A DNA stretch of 64,000 nt from Ruminococcus sp. (lineage in GTDB: Bacteria > Bacillota > Clostridia > Oscillospirales > Ruminococcaceae), in contig JAHABC010000005.1 of the NCBI GenBank assembly GCA_018376535.1, positions 1 to 64,000 on the forward strand, written 5' to 3'. The first letter of the stretch is position 1. Each line of letters begins with the position of its first letter. Below, piece after piece: positions 15,656 to 25,350 of this stretch. The notes under the pieces are model-generated. The model was not told the DNA's origin, did not search any database, and worked only from the letters and a program-made list of their open reading frames with translations. The position numbers and the translations under genes were made by a program.

Positions 15656-17803
15656 ATGGAACAACCACAAATTTTTGATAACAGAGAACTCTCTTGGTTA
15701 AAGTTTAATGAAAGAGTTCTTGAAGAAGCTCAAGATACTAAAGTACCATTACTTGAAAGATTATCTTTTATATCTATATTCCAAAGCAACCTTGATGAGT
15801 TCTTTATGGTTAGAGTAGGCTCTTTATACGACCAAATGCTTATAGATAAAAACGCTAAGGAAAATAAAACTAATATGACTGCTAAACAACAGTTATCTAA
15901 GATATTCGACCGTGTAAGACAACTAGAACCTATTAGAGATATAACCTATAAGAAAATAATGGAAGAACTTGAAAAATCTCATGGATTAAAACACGTTACT
16001 TTTAAAAACGCTACTCCAGATGAATTAAAGTACTTAGACGTCTATTTCCATCATGAAATAAGACCTTTAGTTTCTCCATTGATTATAGATAAACGTCACC
16101 CATTTCCATTTTTAAACAATAAGCAGATATACACTATAGTACATTTAGATAGTAAATCTAGTGTTAAGATTGGTATAATTCCAAACATAAACGCTATAAA
16201 AAGAGTTATCCTACTTGCTGGTGGTAAAAGATTTATCTTATTAGAAGATATTCTACTACACTACGCCGATGAAATATTTGAAAACTATAAAGTTCTAGGC
16301 AAAACCTTAATTAGAATTACTAGAAATGCTGATATCAATGAGAATGAAATACAATTCGATGACGACCAAGACGGAACTTTTCGTGATGTAATGGAAATAT
16401 TAGTTAAAAAGAGAAAGAAACTTTCTCCAATTAGATTGCAACTTGCTAACACATTAAATCCAGTAGCATTTGACTATCTATGTAAGATGTTAGAGTTAAA
16501 TGAAAATCAAATATTCTATTCCAAAGCACCTTTAGATTTTTCATTTGTATACTCATTTAACGATATCTTAAAAGATAAATCTTTAACTTTTAATAAACTA
16601 GTACCACAAACATCGTCTAGTGTAAGTAGACGCACTTCCATGATTAATCAAATAAAGAGGAAAGACCTACTACTATCATACCCATATGAAAATATAAAAT
16701 CCTTTATTAGATTACTAACAGAAGCATCTTATGATGATAGTGTAGTATCGATTAAGATAACTCTATATAGAGTAGCTAAACATAGTCAAATTATAGATGC
16801 TCTAGTAAACGCTGCCGAAAACGGTAAGAACGTATTAGTATTAGTCGAACTCCGTGCAAGGTTCGATGAAGAAAACAATATCGGTTGGTCTAAGCGTCTT
16901 GAGGAGGCTGGTTGTACGGTAATCTATGGACCTAAGAACATAAAAGTTCATTCCAAGTTACTGCTAATAACTAGAAAGACTAAAGATGGCACTGAGTACA
17001 TCACACAAGTTGGAACAGGTAACTATAACGAAAAGACATCTACACTATATACAGATTTATCCTTAATGACTGCCAATGTAGAAATAGGTTTAAATGCTTT
17101 AGAGGTATTCAATTCATTAGCACTAGGGCATCTAGTTGAGAGTTCAAAGCATCTGTTAGTAGCCCCAAACTGCCTACAGAACAAAGTAATAGATATGATT
17201 GATAACGAAATAGAACTTGCCAAACAAGGCAAACCTGCCTACATTGGTATTAAGATAAACTCTCTATCCGATAAGAAGATTATCTTAAAACTTGCTGAGG
17301 CGTCAAAAATGGGTGTTAAGATAGACTTAGTAGTTAGAGGCATATGCTGTCTAATTGCTGGTGTAAAGGGCGAAACTGATAATATAACTATCCATAGTAT
17401 AGTTGGTAGATATCTTGAGCATAGCAGAATATACATCTTTGGAACTCATGAAAGATGTAAAATATACATCAGTTCAGCCGACTACATGACTAGAAACACT
17501 GTCCGTAGAGTAGAAGTCGCAGTGCCAATATACGATATTGATATAAAAGAACGTCTTTGGAATATGTTCAGCATAATATTTAACGATAACGTAAAAACTA
17601 GAATACAACAACCAGACGGCACTTACAAAAAGATTAAACCTAAAAAAGATGAACTTCCATTAGATAGTCAAATATACTTATTCAATAAAGCATACGAAAG
17701 AGCAAAACTAGTACAAGAGCAATCTAATAGTAGTAATATATCTTCCACGGTAGGACAACCTCAAGATGATAGTTTCTTTAATATGTTCTTAAAGCAAGAT
17801 TAA
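15656..17803 (+). CDS. ppk1: Polyphosphate kinase 1
   Basis: PPK1 reversibly polymerises the gamma phosphate of ATP into polyphosphate. The 715-residue protein has the whole domain set: N domain (1-110, with NRELSWLKFNERVLEEA), head domain, and two phospholipase-D-like C domains. The autophosphorylated histidine lies in KVHSKLLLI and the second conserved histidine in RYLEHSRIYIFG. GGAGG precedes ATG 15656. It is monocistronic, with its own promoter and a bidirectional terminator. No ppx lies nearby. Confidence 0.96.
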   Translation: MEQPQIFDNRELSWLKFNERVLEEAQDTKVPLLERLSFISIFQSNLDEFFMVRVGSLYDQMLIDKNAKENKTNMTAKQQLSKIFDRVRQLEPIRDITYKKIMEELEKSHGLKHVTFKNATPDELKYLDVYFHHEIRPLVSPLIIDKRHPFPFLNNKQIYTIVHLDSKSSVKIGIIPNINAIKRVILLAGGKRFILLEDILLHYADEIFENYKVLGKTLIRITRNADINENEIQFDDDQDGTFRDVMEILVKKRKKLSPIRLQLANTLNPVAFDYLCKMLELNENQIFYSKAPLDFSFVYSFNDILKDKSLTFNKLVPQTSSSVSRRTSMINQIKRKDLLLSYPYENIKSFIRLLTEASYDDSVVSIKITLYRVAKHSQIIDALVNAAENGKNVLVLVELRARFDEENNIGWSKRLEEAGCTVIYGPKNIKVHSKLLLITRKTKDGTEYITQVGTGNYNEKTSTLYTDLSLMTANVEIGLNALEVFNSLALGHLVESSKHLLVAPNCLQNKVIDMIDNEIELAKQGKPAYIGIKINSLSDKKIILKLAEASKMGVKIDLVVRGICCLIAGVKGETDNITIHSIVGRYLEHSRIYIFGTHERCKIYISSADYMTRNTVRRVEVAVPIYDIDIKERLWNMFSIIFNDNVKTRIQQPDGTYKKIKPKKDELPLDSQIYLFNKAYERAKLVQEQSNSSNISSTVGQPQDDSFFNMFLKQD

Positions 17804-17822
17804 TCTAAATAGAATGTAATAC

Positions 17823-17857
17823 AAAAGACATTATGAAAAAAGTTCATAATGTCTTTT
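17823..17857. terminator. Bidirectional terminator between ppk1 and fucU
   Basis: A 14-base-pair stem AAAGACATTATGAA/TTCATAATGTCTTT has T-runs on both strands and separates two convergent genes. Confidence 0.85.
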
Positions 17858-17861
17858 TTTA

Positions 17862-18296
17862 TCAGCAAACGCCTTTTTGTAGCATAACATTAGCATACAT
17901 AGATTTTTCACCAGTAGCGATTATACAATAGCAACTCTTAGATTGCTCATAAAAGGCAAACCTTTCGATAGTACCAATAGCATCTGTACCACGTTGGTCG
18001 TGCTTAGATACTATTTGATTATAAGTATCCCAAATAGGAGTTTCAACGTTATCACCCTCGACCACTTGCATTAAGTTTACTGGTTTTTCGACGTAAGTAT
18101 CCAAAGGAAATACTGTCAAGATAGCGTCTAAGAGTTCTGGAACGCCGTGACCATCACAACGGATAACAATAGCATCTTTGCCCATACTTTCGCTAGGAAA
18201 GTTACCATCAGCGATAACAAGTCTGTCGCTATGTCCCATTTCGCATAGAGTTTTTAGCAACATAGGTGAAAGTATAGGTGGAATATTTTTCAACAT
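17862..18296 (-). CDS. fucU: L-fucose mutarotase (FucU/RbsD family)
   Basis: FucU interconverts alpha and beta anomers of fucose; the related RbsD acts on ribose. The 144-residue protein matches FucU throughout: MLKNIPPILSP at the start, the EMGHSDRLVIADGNFP segment with the catalytic histidine, VIRCDGHGVPELLDAIL, PIWDTY, and the closing YANVMLQKGV with the conserved tyrosine and asparagine. AGGAAG precedes ATG 18296. No other fucose gene is nearby, so the substrate is inferred only from family similarity. Confidence 0.88.
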   Translation of the reverse strand: MLKNIPPILSPMLLKTLCEMGHSDRLVIADGNFPSESMGKDAIVIRCDGHGVPELLDAILTVFPLDTYVEKPVNLMQVVEGDNVETPIWDTYNQIVSKHDQRGTDAIGTIERFAFYEQSKSCYCIIATGEKSMYANVMLQKGVC

Positions 18297-18452
18297 AAAA
18301 AGAACTTCCTTTCAAGTAGATTATATTAACATTATAGCACAATTTAAAAGAAAAATCTTTACACTTTAAGCATACATCTACAAGATATTCTATAATTATA
18401 TTTGTGCAAAGCAACTAATTATGATATATTTTGTGCATACTAAAAAATATAG

Positions 18453-18481
18453 TTGATTTTCTCATCTAAGTGTGATATAAT
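18453..18481 (+). promoter_or_regulatory. Promoter of the Rrf2 gene
   Basis: TTGATT (18453-18458), 17 bases and TATAAT (18476-18481) with an extended TG. Just downstream, TCATA (18486-18490) and TATGA (18500-18504) form an inverted repeat that could be an autorepression operator. Confidence 0.75.
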
Positions 18482-18547
18482 TAATTCATACTAATTTGAT
18501 ATGATTACTTACAGAAATATAAAAACTCAATTGAAAGGAAGTATATT

Positions 18548-18991
18548 ATGAAAATTTCTACAAAAGTGGAATACGGTCTAGTTGCTATTATAGATATAGC
18601 ATTATATTCAAAAGACAATCAAAGTGTAAACTCTGTACAGATATCGGAACGTCATGGAATATCCAAAAAGTTCCTAGAGCAAATTATGAACTCTTTAAGA
18701 ACTGCTAAACTTGTAGTAGCATTAAAAGGCTCTAAGGGTGGATACAAACTTTTCAAACCGGCTGATAAGATTACTCTTACTGAAATATTAAACGCTTTAG
18801 ATGTATCCATACTATCTAACAACTTAAACACCTTTTCATACAATAGCGATATTAAACAGTTAATAGATGATACCATCTGGAACAGAATGAACGATAGTAT
18901 ATTAGCGATATCTAATAGTATCACTTTAGCCGAATTGATAGACAAGTATATCACTATGAAAAATAACGAAACTTTAATGTATTATATATAG
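18548..18991 (+). CDS. Rrf2-family transcription regulator
   Basis: The 147-residue protein has the Rrf2 winged helix: MKISTKVEYGLVAIIDIALY, then the recognition region QISERHGISKKFLEQIMNSLRTAKLV and the wing GSKGGYKLFKPADKITLTEIL. The three cysteines that hold the iron-sulfur cluster in IscR and NsrR are absent; there is no cysteine in the C-terminal half. It is therefore closer to cluster-free members such as CymR. Its target genes are unknown; it is monocistronic and faces the convergent activase genes across a terminator. The ribosome site AAAGGAAG precedes ATG 18548. Confidence 0.88.
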   Translation: MKISTKVEYGLVAIIDIALYSKDNQSVNSVQISERHGISKKFLEQIMNSLRTAKLVVALKGSKGGYKLFKPADKITLTEILNALDVSILSNNLNTFSYNSDIKQLIDDTIWNRMNDSILAISNSITLAELIDKYITMKNNETLMYYI

Positions 18992-18995
18992 TACG

Positions 18996-19026
18996 AAATC
19001 CCTTTAGATATCTAAAGGGATTTTTT
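18996..19026. terminator. Bidirectional terminator, perfect 28-base palindrome
   Basis: AAATCCCTTTAGAT is followed directly by its exact complement (18996-19023) and by T residues on the plus strand. It lies between the convergent Rrf2 gene and the activase pair. Confidence 0.85.
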
Positions 19027-19035
19027 ATATACATT

Positions 19036-20280
19036 CTATACTAAAACGCCATCTTGATTTTTAGCGTTAGCCAACATCAACTTTATACGATTTTCTTGAT
19101 TAACTTTAGTAGCTCCAGCGTCATAATCTATTGCGACCAAGTTTGCTTGTGGATAAGCATTTTTAATAACTCTACTCATGCCCTTAGCCACTATATGATT
19201 TGGTAAACAACCAAACGGTTGAGTACATATAACATTTTCCGTACCACTTTCAATTAAAGCACCCATTTCAGCAGTTATTAGCCAACCCTCGCCCATATTG
19301 ACACCTTGATTAATATATCTATCTGCCAAAGTGCGTAGATGTTCAAAATCATGTGGAGCAGTAAACACTCCATGATTTTTAATAGCATTGTTAAACTCTC
19401 TATGTTTAGCCAAGATGACATTATATCCAATACCCATGGCGAACACACCCTTGTTAAAGAAGTCGTACATATGACCATCATTAACCTTAGATATTGCACA
19501 ATATAGGCAAAACTCTAAAAGAGTAGGTACTACAGGTTCGCAACCTTCAGATATCAAGAACTCCTCTAGGTGATTATTTGCCAATGGCGAATACTTTACA
19601 TATATTTCGCCAACTATACCAACTTTAATCTTTTTTTCGTTGGAGCGTTCTACATTAGCAAAACTATCCAAAATTAGATTATATACTTTTTTAGTCTTAG
19701 TATACTCATTACCAGATACAAAGTAATCATTTATGGTATTAAGTAGCTGACTTCTAACTCTATCGGATTGCCCATCTGCTAACTCATAAGGCTTACATTG
19801 ATTATATATAGTCATAATCATATCGCCATATAGCACTGCGTATAGAAGTTTTAAAATAAGTGGAGCTGTCAATTGAAAAGCACTACCCTTATCCAAACCA
19901 CTGAAGTTAAGCGATATAACTGGCACTTGTGGAAAAGTCTGTTTTAAAGTTTTTCTCAGCAAATGTATGTAGTTAGATGCTCTACAACCTCCACCAGTTT
20001 GAGTAATCATCAAAGCCACTTTATTGACATCATATCTACCACTTTTAAGAGCCTCCATAAATTGACCTATTACCAATAGTGCAGGATAACAAGTATCATT
20101 ATGAACATTTTTAAGTCCCTCATCTATAACGGTTCTAGTAGATGTAGTTAATAGTTCCATCTTATAACCGTAACTACCGAACACTTTAGTAAATAGAGTA
20201 AAGTGTACTGGCAACATATCGGGAATTAATATAGTATGAGTTTTCTTCATACTTTCGGTAAATACAGGATATTCTGCCAA
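19036..20280 (-). CDS. 2-hydroxyacyl-CoA dehydratase-like partner of the activase
   Basis: This 414-residue protein has the cysteine-containing phrases NDTCYPALLVIGQF, TQTGGGCRASNY and EFCLYCAISK, and ends with ICTQPFGCLPNHIVAKGM. These resemble the C-terminal part of the large acyl-CoA dehydratase activase-related proteins of Firmicutes, where it is often fused to the tandem ASKHA part. Here it is a separate gene with its own TTG start (20278-20280) and a perfect GGAGGT (20288-20293), 25 bases after the preceding gene. The cysteines suggest an iron-sulfur cluster. The reaction of this protein type is unknown. Confidence 0.75.
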   Translation of the reverse strand: MAEYPVFTESMKKTHTILIPDMLPVHFTLFTKVFGSYGYKMELLTTSTRTVIDEGLKNVHNDTCYPALLVIGQFMEALKSGRYDVNKVALMITQTGGGCRASNYIHLLRKTLKQTFPQVPVISLNFSGLDKGSAFQLTAPLILKLLYAVLYGDMIMTIYNQCKPYELADGQSDRVRSQLLNTINDYFVSGNEYTKTKKVYNLILDSFANVERSNEKKIKVGIVGEIYVKYSPLANNHLEEFLISEGCEPVVPTLLEFCLYCAISKVNDGHMYDFFNKGVFAMGIGYNVILAKHREFNNAIKNHGVFTAPHDFEHLRTLADRYINQGVNMGEGWLITAEMGALIESGTENVICTQPFGCLPNHIVAKGMSRVIKNAYPQANLVAIDYDAGATKVNQENRIKLMLANAKNQDGVLV

Positions 20281-20305
20281 AATATTACCTCCATTCTAAA
20301 ATAGA

Positions 20306-23275
20306 TTATCTATTATTTAACTTTTTCTTTTGTTCTATAGCAGTTATTAGACTTCTCAAACGAATTTTAACTGCACCCAAATTAGATATTTCATCTATTT
20401 TCAACTGAGTATATAGTTTACCATTACTTTCTAATATAGAACGTACTTCATCAGTAGTAATAGCATCTATACCACAACCAAAACTTACCAATTGAACCAA
20501 TTGCATATCTGGTTGAGTGGTTACATATTGAGCAGACTTATATAACCTTGAATGGTAAGTCCATTGATTTAATACTTCAAGTTTAGGTAACTTTCCAAGA
20601 TGTGCTACGCTATCTTCAGTAATAACTGCCAAATCAAGAGTAGACATCAACTTGTGGATACCATGATTAACTTCCTTATCTATATGATATGGTCTACCTG
20701 CAACTACTATGATATTCTTATTATTTTCTCTAGCAAACTTTATAATCTCTTGACCTTTATCTATTACATCTTTATGATAGTCCTCTAAGGCTTGATATCC
20801 ATTATTTATAGCACTTATAACTTGTTTCAAGGTAAGTTGTGGATACTTATCCTTTAGAACTCCAAACACAGCTTTAGCGACGTGTTTATGTCTGTTTAAA
20901 TCTATGTATGGGTGTAAGAAGTTTTTATCATTAAGTCTATCCACATTAGCCTTTAACAACTCAGGATAGTACGCAACTACTGGACAGTTATAATGGTTAT
21001 CGCTATCGCCCTCATCTATGTTGTAGCTCATACATGGATAGAATATGAAATCTACGCCCTTATCGAGAATACTTTCAATGTGACCGTGTGCCAACTTTGC
21101 TGGATAACATACCGTATCCGATGGTATAGTGTGCTGACCTTTATAGTATAAGTTTCTTGAACTCTCCTCAGAGTAGACAACTTCAAAGCCTAACTCTGTA
21201 AAAGCAGTATGCCACAACGGAATTTGTTCATAGAAGCCTAAAACTCTAGGGATACCAACTCTGCCTATAACGTTGCCAGTAGGTTTAATGTTATCATAGG
21301 ACATAATTTTATCGTACTTATATTCGTAAAGGTTAGGAATCTTATTTTCAATCTTTATACCTGCACCCTTTTCGCACTTGTTACCAGAGATAAATCTTTT
21401 ACCATTACTAAACTTAACGATATTCAAGCTACAAGCATTAGTACAACCCTTACACTGAGTCGCCATAGATGTATATGTAAACTCATTTAACTTATCGGCA
21501 TCAATTAAGGTAGATGGAGTATCACTATTAGCAGACATCTCTTTAGAGTACAAGGCACAACCTACAGCACCCATCAAACCTGCTACTGCTGGACGGACTA
21601 CGTTTCTTCCCAACTCTTTTTCAAAAGAACGCAAAACGGCATCATTTAGGAAAGTTCCGCCTTGAACTACGATATTCTTTCCAAGTTCGTCAACAGATTT
21701 AGCTCTAATAACCTTATATATAGCGTTCTTAATTATAGATGACGACAGACCAGCAGATATATCTTCAACGGTAGCACCATCTTTTTGAGCCTGTTTAACA
21801 CTAGAGTTCATAAATACAGTACATCTTGAACCCAACTCTACTGGATTTTTAGCGAACAATCCCAAACGGGCAAAATCGGAAATATCGTAGCCAAGTGCTT
21901 GAGCGAAAGTCTGTATAAACGAACCACAACCAGATGAACAAGCCTCATTAAGCATAATGCTATCTATAGCACCGTTTTTAATCTTAAAGCATTTTATATC
22001 TTGACCGCCTATATCTATGATAAAGTCTACATTAGGTTGAAAAAATGAACCTGCTTTATAGTGAGCAACAGTTTCAACGATACCGTAATCCACACCTAAA
22101 GCCGATTTTATAAGTTCTTCACCGTAGCCAGTAACGGCACTGGATTTTATTACTAACTTATCATTAGCCAAAGAGTATATCTCTTTTAGATGTTCTACAA
22201 CCTTATCCAAAGGTTGTCCCTTATTAGATGCGTAATATTGATATAATAAGTCACCATCTTCAGTTAAAAGAACCAACTTAGTAGTAGTTGAACCGCAATC
22301 TATACCCAAATAGGCATTACCCTCATATTTAGATATATCAGCATACTTTAAGTCGCACTTTTTATGACGTTCTACGAACTCATTATACTCATCTTTATTA
22401 TTAAACAATCTTTCACCAGTGACTATAGTATCGTTTAGTTTAGCGTTTTTCAAATCGTAGATGATATCGTAAATTTCTCTGTATTCTTCAGTCTTTTCGG
22501 CATATAAGGCACTTCCGTAGGCTACGAATACTGGAGCATCTTCAGGAAATAGAGCGTGTTCGCTATCCAACTTTAGAGTATTAACAAAAGCCTTTCTAAG
22601 ACCCTTCAAGAACGACAAAGGGCCACCTAAGAATAGAACGTTACCTTCAATCTTTCTACCTTGAGCCAATCCCGATACAGTTTGGTCTACTACGGCTTGG
22701 AATATACTAGCAGATATATCTTCACGTCTTGCACCTTGGTTCAACAAAGGTTGAATATCCGACTTTGCAAAAACTCCACAACGTGACGCTATTTGATAAA
22801 CCTTATCAGCCTTTAAAGATAACTCATCTAATTGATTAGCTGTAATACCTAACAATGTAGCCATCTGGTCGATAAAAGCACCTGTACCACCTGCACAAGA
22901 GCCGTTCATACGTTGTTCAACGCCACCAGTTAGAAATATAATCTTAGCATCTTCGCCACCGAGTTCTATAACCACGTCTGTTTTAGGATATCTTTCTTTT
23001 ACGGCAATAAATGAGGAATGTACTTCTTGAACGAAAGTAATTCCACTAGCATTAGCCAGACCCAAACCAGCTGAACCAGTTATAGCAACCTTAAATAGAC
23101 AGTTTCCAAACTGTTCTTTAATAGTTTCCAACTGTTCGGTAACGGTTTCTTTAACTTTAGAAAAGTGTCTTTGATATTTTGAATATAATATATCTTTGTT
23201 ATCGCTATCAGTGATAACAGTTTTAACGGTAGTAGAACCGACATCTATACCGAGTAATAATTTTTTCTGTTCCAT
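20306..23275 (-). CDS. Acyl-CoA dehydratase activase-related protein (tandem BadF/BadG ATPase plus DUF2229)
   Basis: The 989-residue protein has two ASKHA ATPase domains. The first (1-270) has LGIDVGSTTVK, GSCAGGTGAFIDQ and SRCGVFAKSD; the second (about 320-585) has LGIDCGSTTTK, ACSSGCGSFIQ and GSRCTVFMNSS. The cysteines bridge a [4Fe-4S] cluster in HgdC-type activases. Next come CKGCTNAC and a later cysteine, then a DUF2229 domain (about 675 onward, with GIPRVLGFYEQIPLW and FIFYPCMSYN). Activators of this type use ATP to inject an electron into a dehydratase. Tandem versions are common in clostridia, but their substrate is unknown. It is cotranscribed with the 414-residue partner. Confidence 0.85.
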   Translation of the reverse strand: MEQKKLLLGIDVGSTTVKTVITDSDNKDILYSKYQRHFSKVKETVTEQLETIKEQFGNCLFKVAITGSAGLGLANASGITFVQEVHSSFIAVKERYPKTDVVIELGGEDAKIIFLTGGVEQRMNGSCAGGTGAFIDQMATLLGITANQLDELSLKADKVYQIASRCGVFAKSDIQPLLNQGARREDISASIFQAVVDQTVSGLAQGRKIEGNVLFLGGPLSFLKGLRKAFVNTLKLDSEHALFPEDAPVFVAYGSALYAEKTEEYREIYDIIYDLKNAKLNDTIVTGERLFNNKDEYNEFVERHKKCDLKYADISKYEGNAYLGIDCGSTTTKLVLLTEDGDLLYQYYASNKGQPLDKVVEHLKEIYSLANDKLVIKSSAVTGYGEELIKSALGVDYGIVETVAHYKAGSFFQPNVDFIIDIGGQDIKCFKIKNGAIDSIMLNEACSSGCGSFIQTFAQALGYDISDFARLGLFAKNPVELGSRCTVFMNSSVKQAQKDGATVEDISAGLSSSIIKNAIYKVIRAKSVDELGKNIVVQGGTFLNDAVLRSFEKELGRNVVRPAVAGLMGAVGCALYSKEMSANSDTPSTLIDADKLNEFTYTSMATQCKGCTNACSLNIVKFSNGKRFISGNKCEKGAGIKIENKIPNLYEYKYDKIMSYDNIKPTGNVIGRVGIPRVLGFYEQIPLWHTAFTELGFEVVYSEESSRNLYYKGQHTIPSDTVCYPAKLAHGHIESILDKGVDFIFYPCMSYNIDEGDSDNHYNCPVVAYYPELLKANVDRLNDKNFLHPYIDLNRHKHVAKAVFGVLKDKYPQLTLKQVISAINNGYQALEDYHKDVIDKGQEIIKFARENNKNIIVVAGRPYHIDKEVNHGIHKLMSTLDLAVITEDSVAHLGKLPKLEVLNQWTYHSRLYKSAQYVTTQPDMQLVQLVSFGCGIDAITTDEVRSILESNGKLYTQLKIDEISNLGAVKIRLRSLITAIEQKKKLNNR

Positions 23276-23370
23276 TAAAATAAAAAATCTCCTTTCACCA
23301 CATAAACATATCTATTATATTATACTATGAATTTTTAAAAAAATAAAGTCTTTTTAGTTGATTTTTGCTA

Positions 23371-23399
23371 TAGAAATTTCTTCTTGCATATGATATAAT
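23371..23399 (+). promoter_or_regulatory. Promoter of the metallophosphoesterase gene
   Basis: TAGAAA (23371-23376), 17 bases and TATAAT (23394-23399) with an extended TG. The -35 is weak but the -10 is perfect; the start codon is about 80 bases downstream. Confidence 0.6.
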
Positions 23400-23484
23400 T
23401 ATAGGACATATTAAACATAAATTAGACTATTTCCAGTCGATTATACATCTATTCAACAGTATTCTAGTAGGGGTGATATCTATT

Positions 23485-24297
23485 GTGATAAAATTTATAA
23501 TCTTAGGGATAATGGTAATATTTATAATATATGCGTATCTTGATATGCAAAGAATATCCATCAAAAGATACTCTTTCAAGACTTTAGACAACTTAAAGAT
23601 TATCCAACTTAGCGACCTACACAAGAAAACTTTTGGAAAAGGAAACTCTAAACTTATAGATTTAATTAAGAAAGAAAATCCAGACGTATTGGTGTTCACT
23701 GGAGATTTAATATCACGAACTCAAACGGATTTCACTAATATAGAAAATCTAATAAAGGAAGTTTGCAAGTTCACAAGAGTGTACTACATTCTAGGAAATC
23801 ACGAACTAGATATGAACCAATCGACTTGCAAAGCACTTTGCAACCAGTTGCAAAGCTACGGAGCAACTCTATTAGATAATGAAAGTATATACATATCAAG
23901 AAGCACTAAACTATGGGGTTTAACCGTTCCAATAGAGTGCTATCATAACGAAAAACATGGATACAAAAACTTATACTCCTACTTGACAAGCGACTTGCAA
24001 AGTACTTTGCAAGAACCCAACTCTAAAGATTTCAACATACTATTAGCACACAATCCATTCTTTTTTGATAGCTACGCATCATGGGGAGCAGATTTAACTC
24101 TATGTGGACACGTTCACGGAGGAATAGTTAGACTTCCAATGATAAACGGAATACTCTCACCTGAAAGAAAACTATTTCCAAAGTATAGTGGTGAAATGTA
24201 TTCAAAAGATAGTAGTAACATGATAGTATCAAGGGGTTTAGGTAAGCTAAGACTATTCAATCCACCTGAAATTTCAGTAATTGAGTTACACAAATAA
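23485..24297 (+). CDS. Membrane-anchored metallophosphoesterase (YkuE-like)
   Basis: The 270-residue protein has an N-terminal membrane anchor (about 2-18) and a calcineurin-like phosphoesterase domain with all metal motifs in order: SDLHKK, FTGDLISR, LGNHE, LAHNPF and CGHVHGG. It resembles YkuE/YaeI, which hydrolyse phosphodiesters or lipid substrates at the membrane. The GTG at 23485 is chosen because AGGGGTG lies 9 bases upstream; a GTG at 23473 overlaps that site. It is monocistronic, with a terminator at 24297. The substrate is unknown. Confidence 0.88.
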   Translation: MIKFIILGIMVIFIIYAYLDMQRISIKRYSFKTLDNLKIIQLSDLHKKTFGKGNSKLIDLIKKENPDVLVFTGDLISRTQTDFTNIENLIKEVCKFTRVYYILGNHELDMNQSTCKALCNQLQSYGATLLDNESIYISRSTKLWGLTVPIECYHNEKHGYKNLYSYLTSDLQSTLQEPNSKDFNILLAHNPFFFDSYASWGADLTLCGHVHGGIVRLPMINGILSPERKLFPKYSGEMYSKDSSNMIVSRGLGKLRLFNPPEISVIELHK

Positions 24298-24328
24298 AAA
24301 ATCGATACGTTTAAAACGTATCGATTTT
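24297..24328. terminator. Terminator after the metallophosphoesterase gene
   Basis: ATCGATACGT pairs with ACGTATCGAT around TTAAA, flanked by A and T runs so that it can work on both strands. It separates the gene from the convergent recR. Confidence 0.85.
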
Positions 24329-24337
24329 ATAATGTAA

Positions 24338-24940
24338 TTACATTTCATTTCTATTTTCTAAAGCCTTGTTTATAGTAACGTCATCAACGTACTCTATGTA
24401 GCTACCCACTGGAATACCAAACGCTAAACGAGTGACTTTAACTCCAAGAGGTTTTAGCAAGTTAGCTATATATATAGCAGTAGCATCGCCCTCAACAGTT
24501 GAATTAGTAGCCATAATCACTTCTTTAACAGTACCACTTTGAACCCTTTTAAGTAGTTCGGATACTTTTAAGTCTTGAGGCATAACCTTATTCAATGGCG
24601 ATATTAAACCATGTAATACATGATATAATCCATTAAAGTCGCCACTTTTTTCAAATATAGCTATATCTTGAGGTGTTTCGACTACACATACAATAGAGCC
24701 ATCTCTACTTTGATTGCTACACAATGGACAGACAGAACCATCAGTAAAGTTTTGACATACACTACAAAGATGTATCTTAGTTTTAACATCGATTAAAGCA
24801 TTAGCGAACTCTTTAACATCTACATTGCTCATAGTAGTAACGTGATAAGCCAAACGTTTAGCAGTTTTCACGCCAATACCAGGAAGTTTTGCAAACTGTT
24901 CGGACAATATAGTAAGAGGTAATGCTGTATAGTCAGCCAT
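24338..24940 (-). CDS. recR: Recombination protein RecR
   Basis: RecR works with RecF and RecO to load RecA on gapped DNA. The 200-residue protein has the helix-hairpin-helix KLPGIGVKTAKRLAYH (about 17-32), a four-cysteine zinc finger (CSVC...CPLC, about 57-72) and the Toprim domain beginning VCVVETPQDIAIFE. The length is standard. It starts 13 bases after the ybaB stop, as in the common dnaX-ybaB-recR cluster. Confidence 0.97.
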   Translation of the reverse strand: MADYTALPLTILSEQFAKLPGIGVKTAKRLAYHVTTMSNVDVKEFANALIDVKTKIHLCSVCQNFTDGSVCPLCSNQSRDGSIVCVVETPQDIAIFEKSGDFNGLYHVLHGLISPLNKVMPQDLKVSELLKRVQSGTVKEVIMATNSTVEGDATAIYIANLLKPLGVKVTRLAFGIPVGSYIEYVDDVTINKALENRNEM

Positions 24941-24953
24941 AAAGTATCAATAA

Positions 24954-25304
24954 TTAGAAAAGTCCAGGTAGGGAAACGCCACCAGTAATAGCAGACATTT
25001 CTTCTTCTGTAGTCTTTTCGATATTTTCAACGGCTTCATTAATAGCAGCGATAACTAAATCTTGAAGCATTTCAACATCTTCAGGGTCAACGCATTCTGG
25101 CTTGATAGTAAGGCTCTTTATAGTCTTTTTACCAGTTAGAACAACTTCAACGTTGCCACCGCCTACAGATGCTTTAAATTCACGACCTTCAATATCATCT
25201 TGAAGTCTAGTAATTTGGTCTTGCATTTTTTGAGCTTGTTTAATCATAGCATTCATATTTTGCTGATTATTGCTCATAGGATTTTTTGGAACTCTTGCTT
25301 TCAT
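24954..25304 (-). CDS. ybaB: YbaB/EbfC nucleoid-associated protein
   Basis: This 116-residue DNA-binding protein has the family pattern NMNAMIKQAQKMQDQITRLQ, GNVEVVLTGKKTIKSLTIKPE and VDPEDVEMLQDLVIAAINEA. It is a homodimer in known members. It is cotranscribed with dnaX upstream (46 bases) and recR downstream. GGAG precedes ATG 25304. Confidence 0.95.
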   Translation of the reverse strand: MKARVPKNPMSNNQQNMNAMIKQAQKMQDQITRLQDDIEGREFKASVGGGNVEVVLTGKKTIKSLTIKPECVDPEDVEMLQDLVIAAINEAVENIEKTTEEEMSAITGGVSLPGLF

Positions 25305-25350
25305 ATAAAAAACTCCTTATAATTTATAAAATTTAAAAAATAATTAAGTA

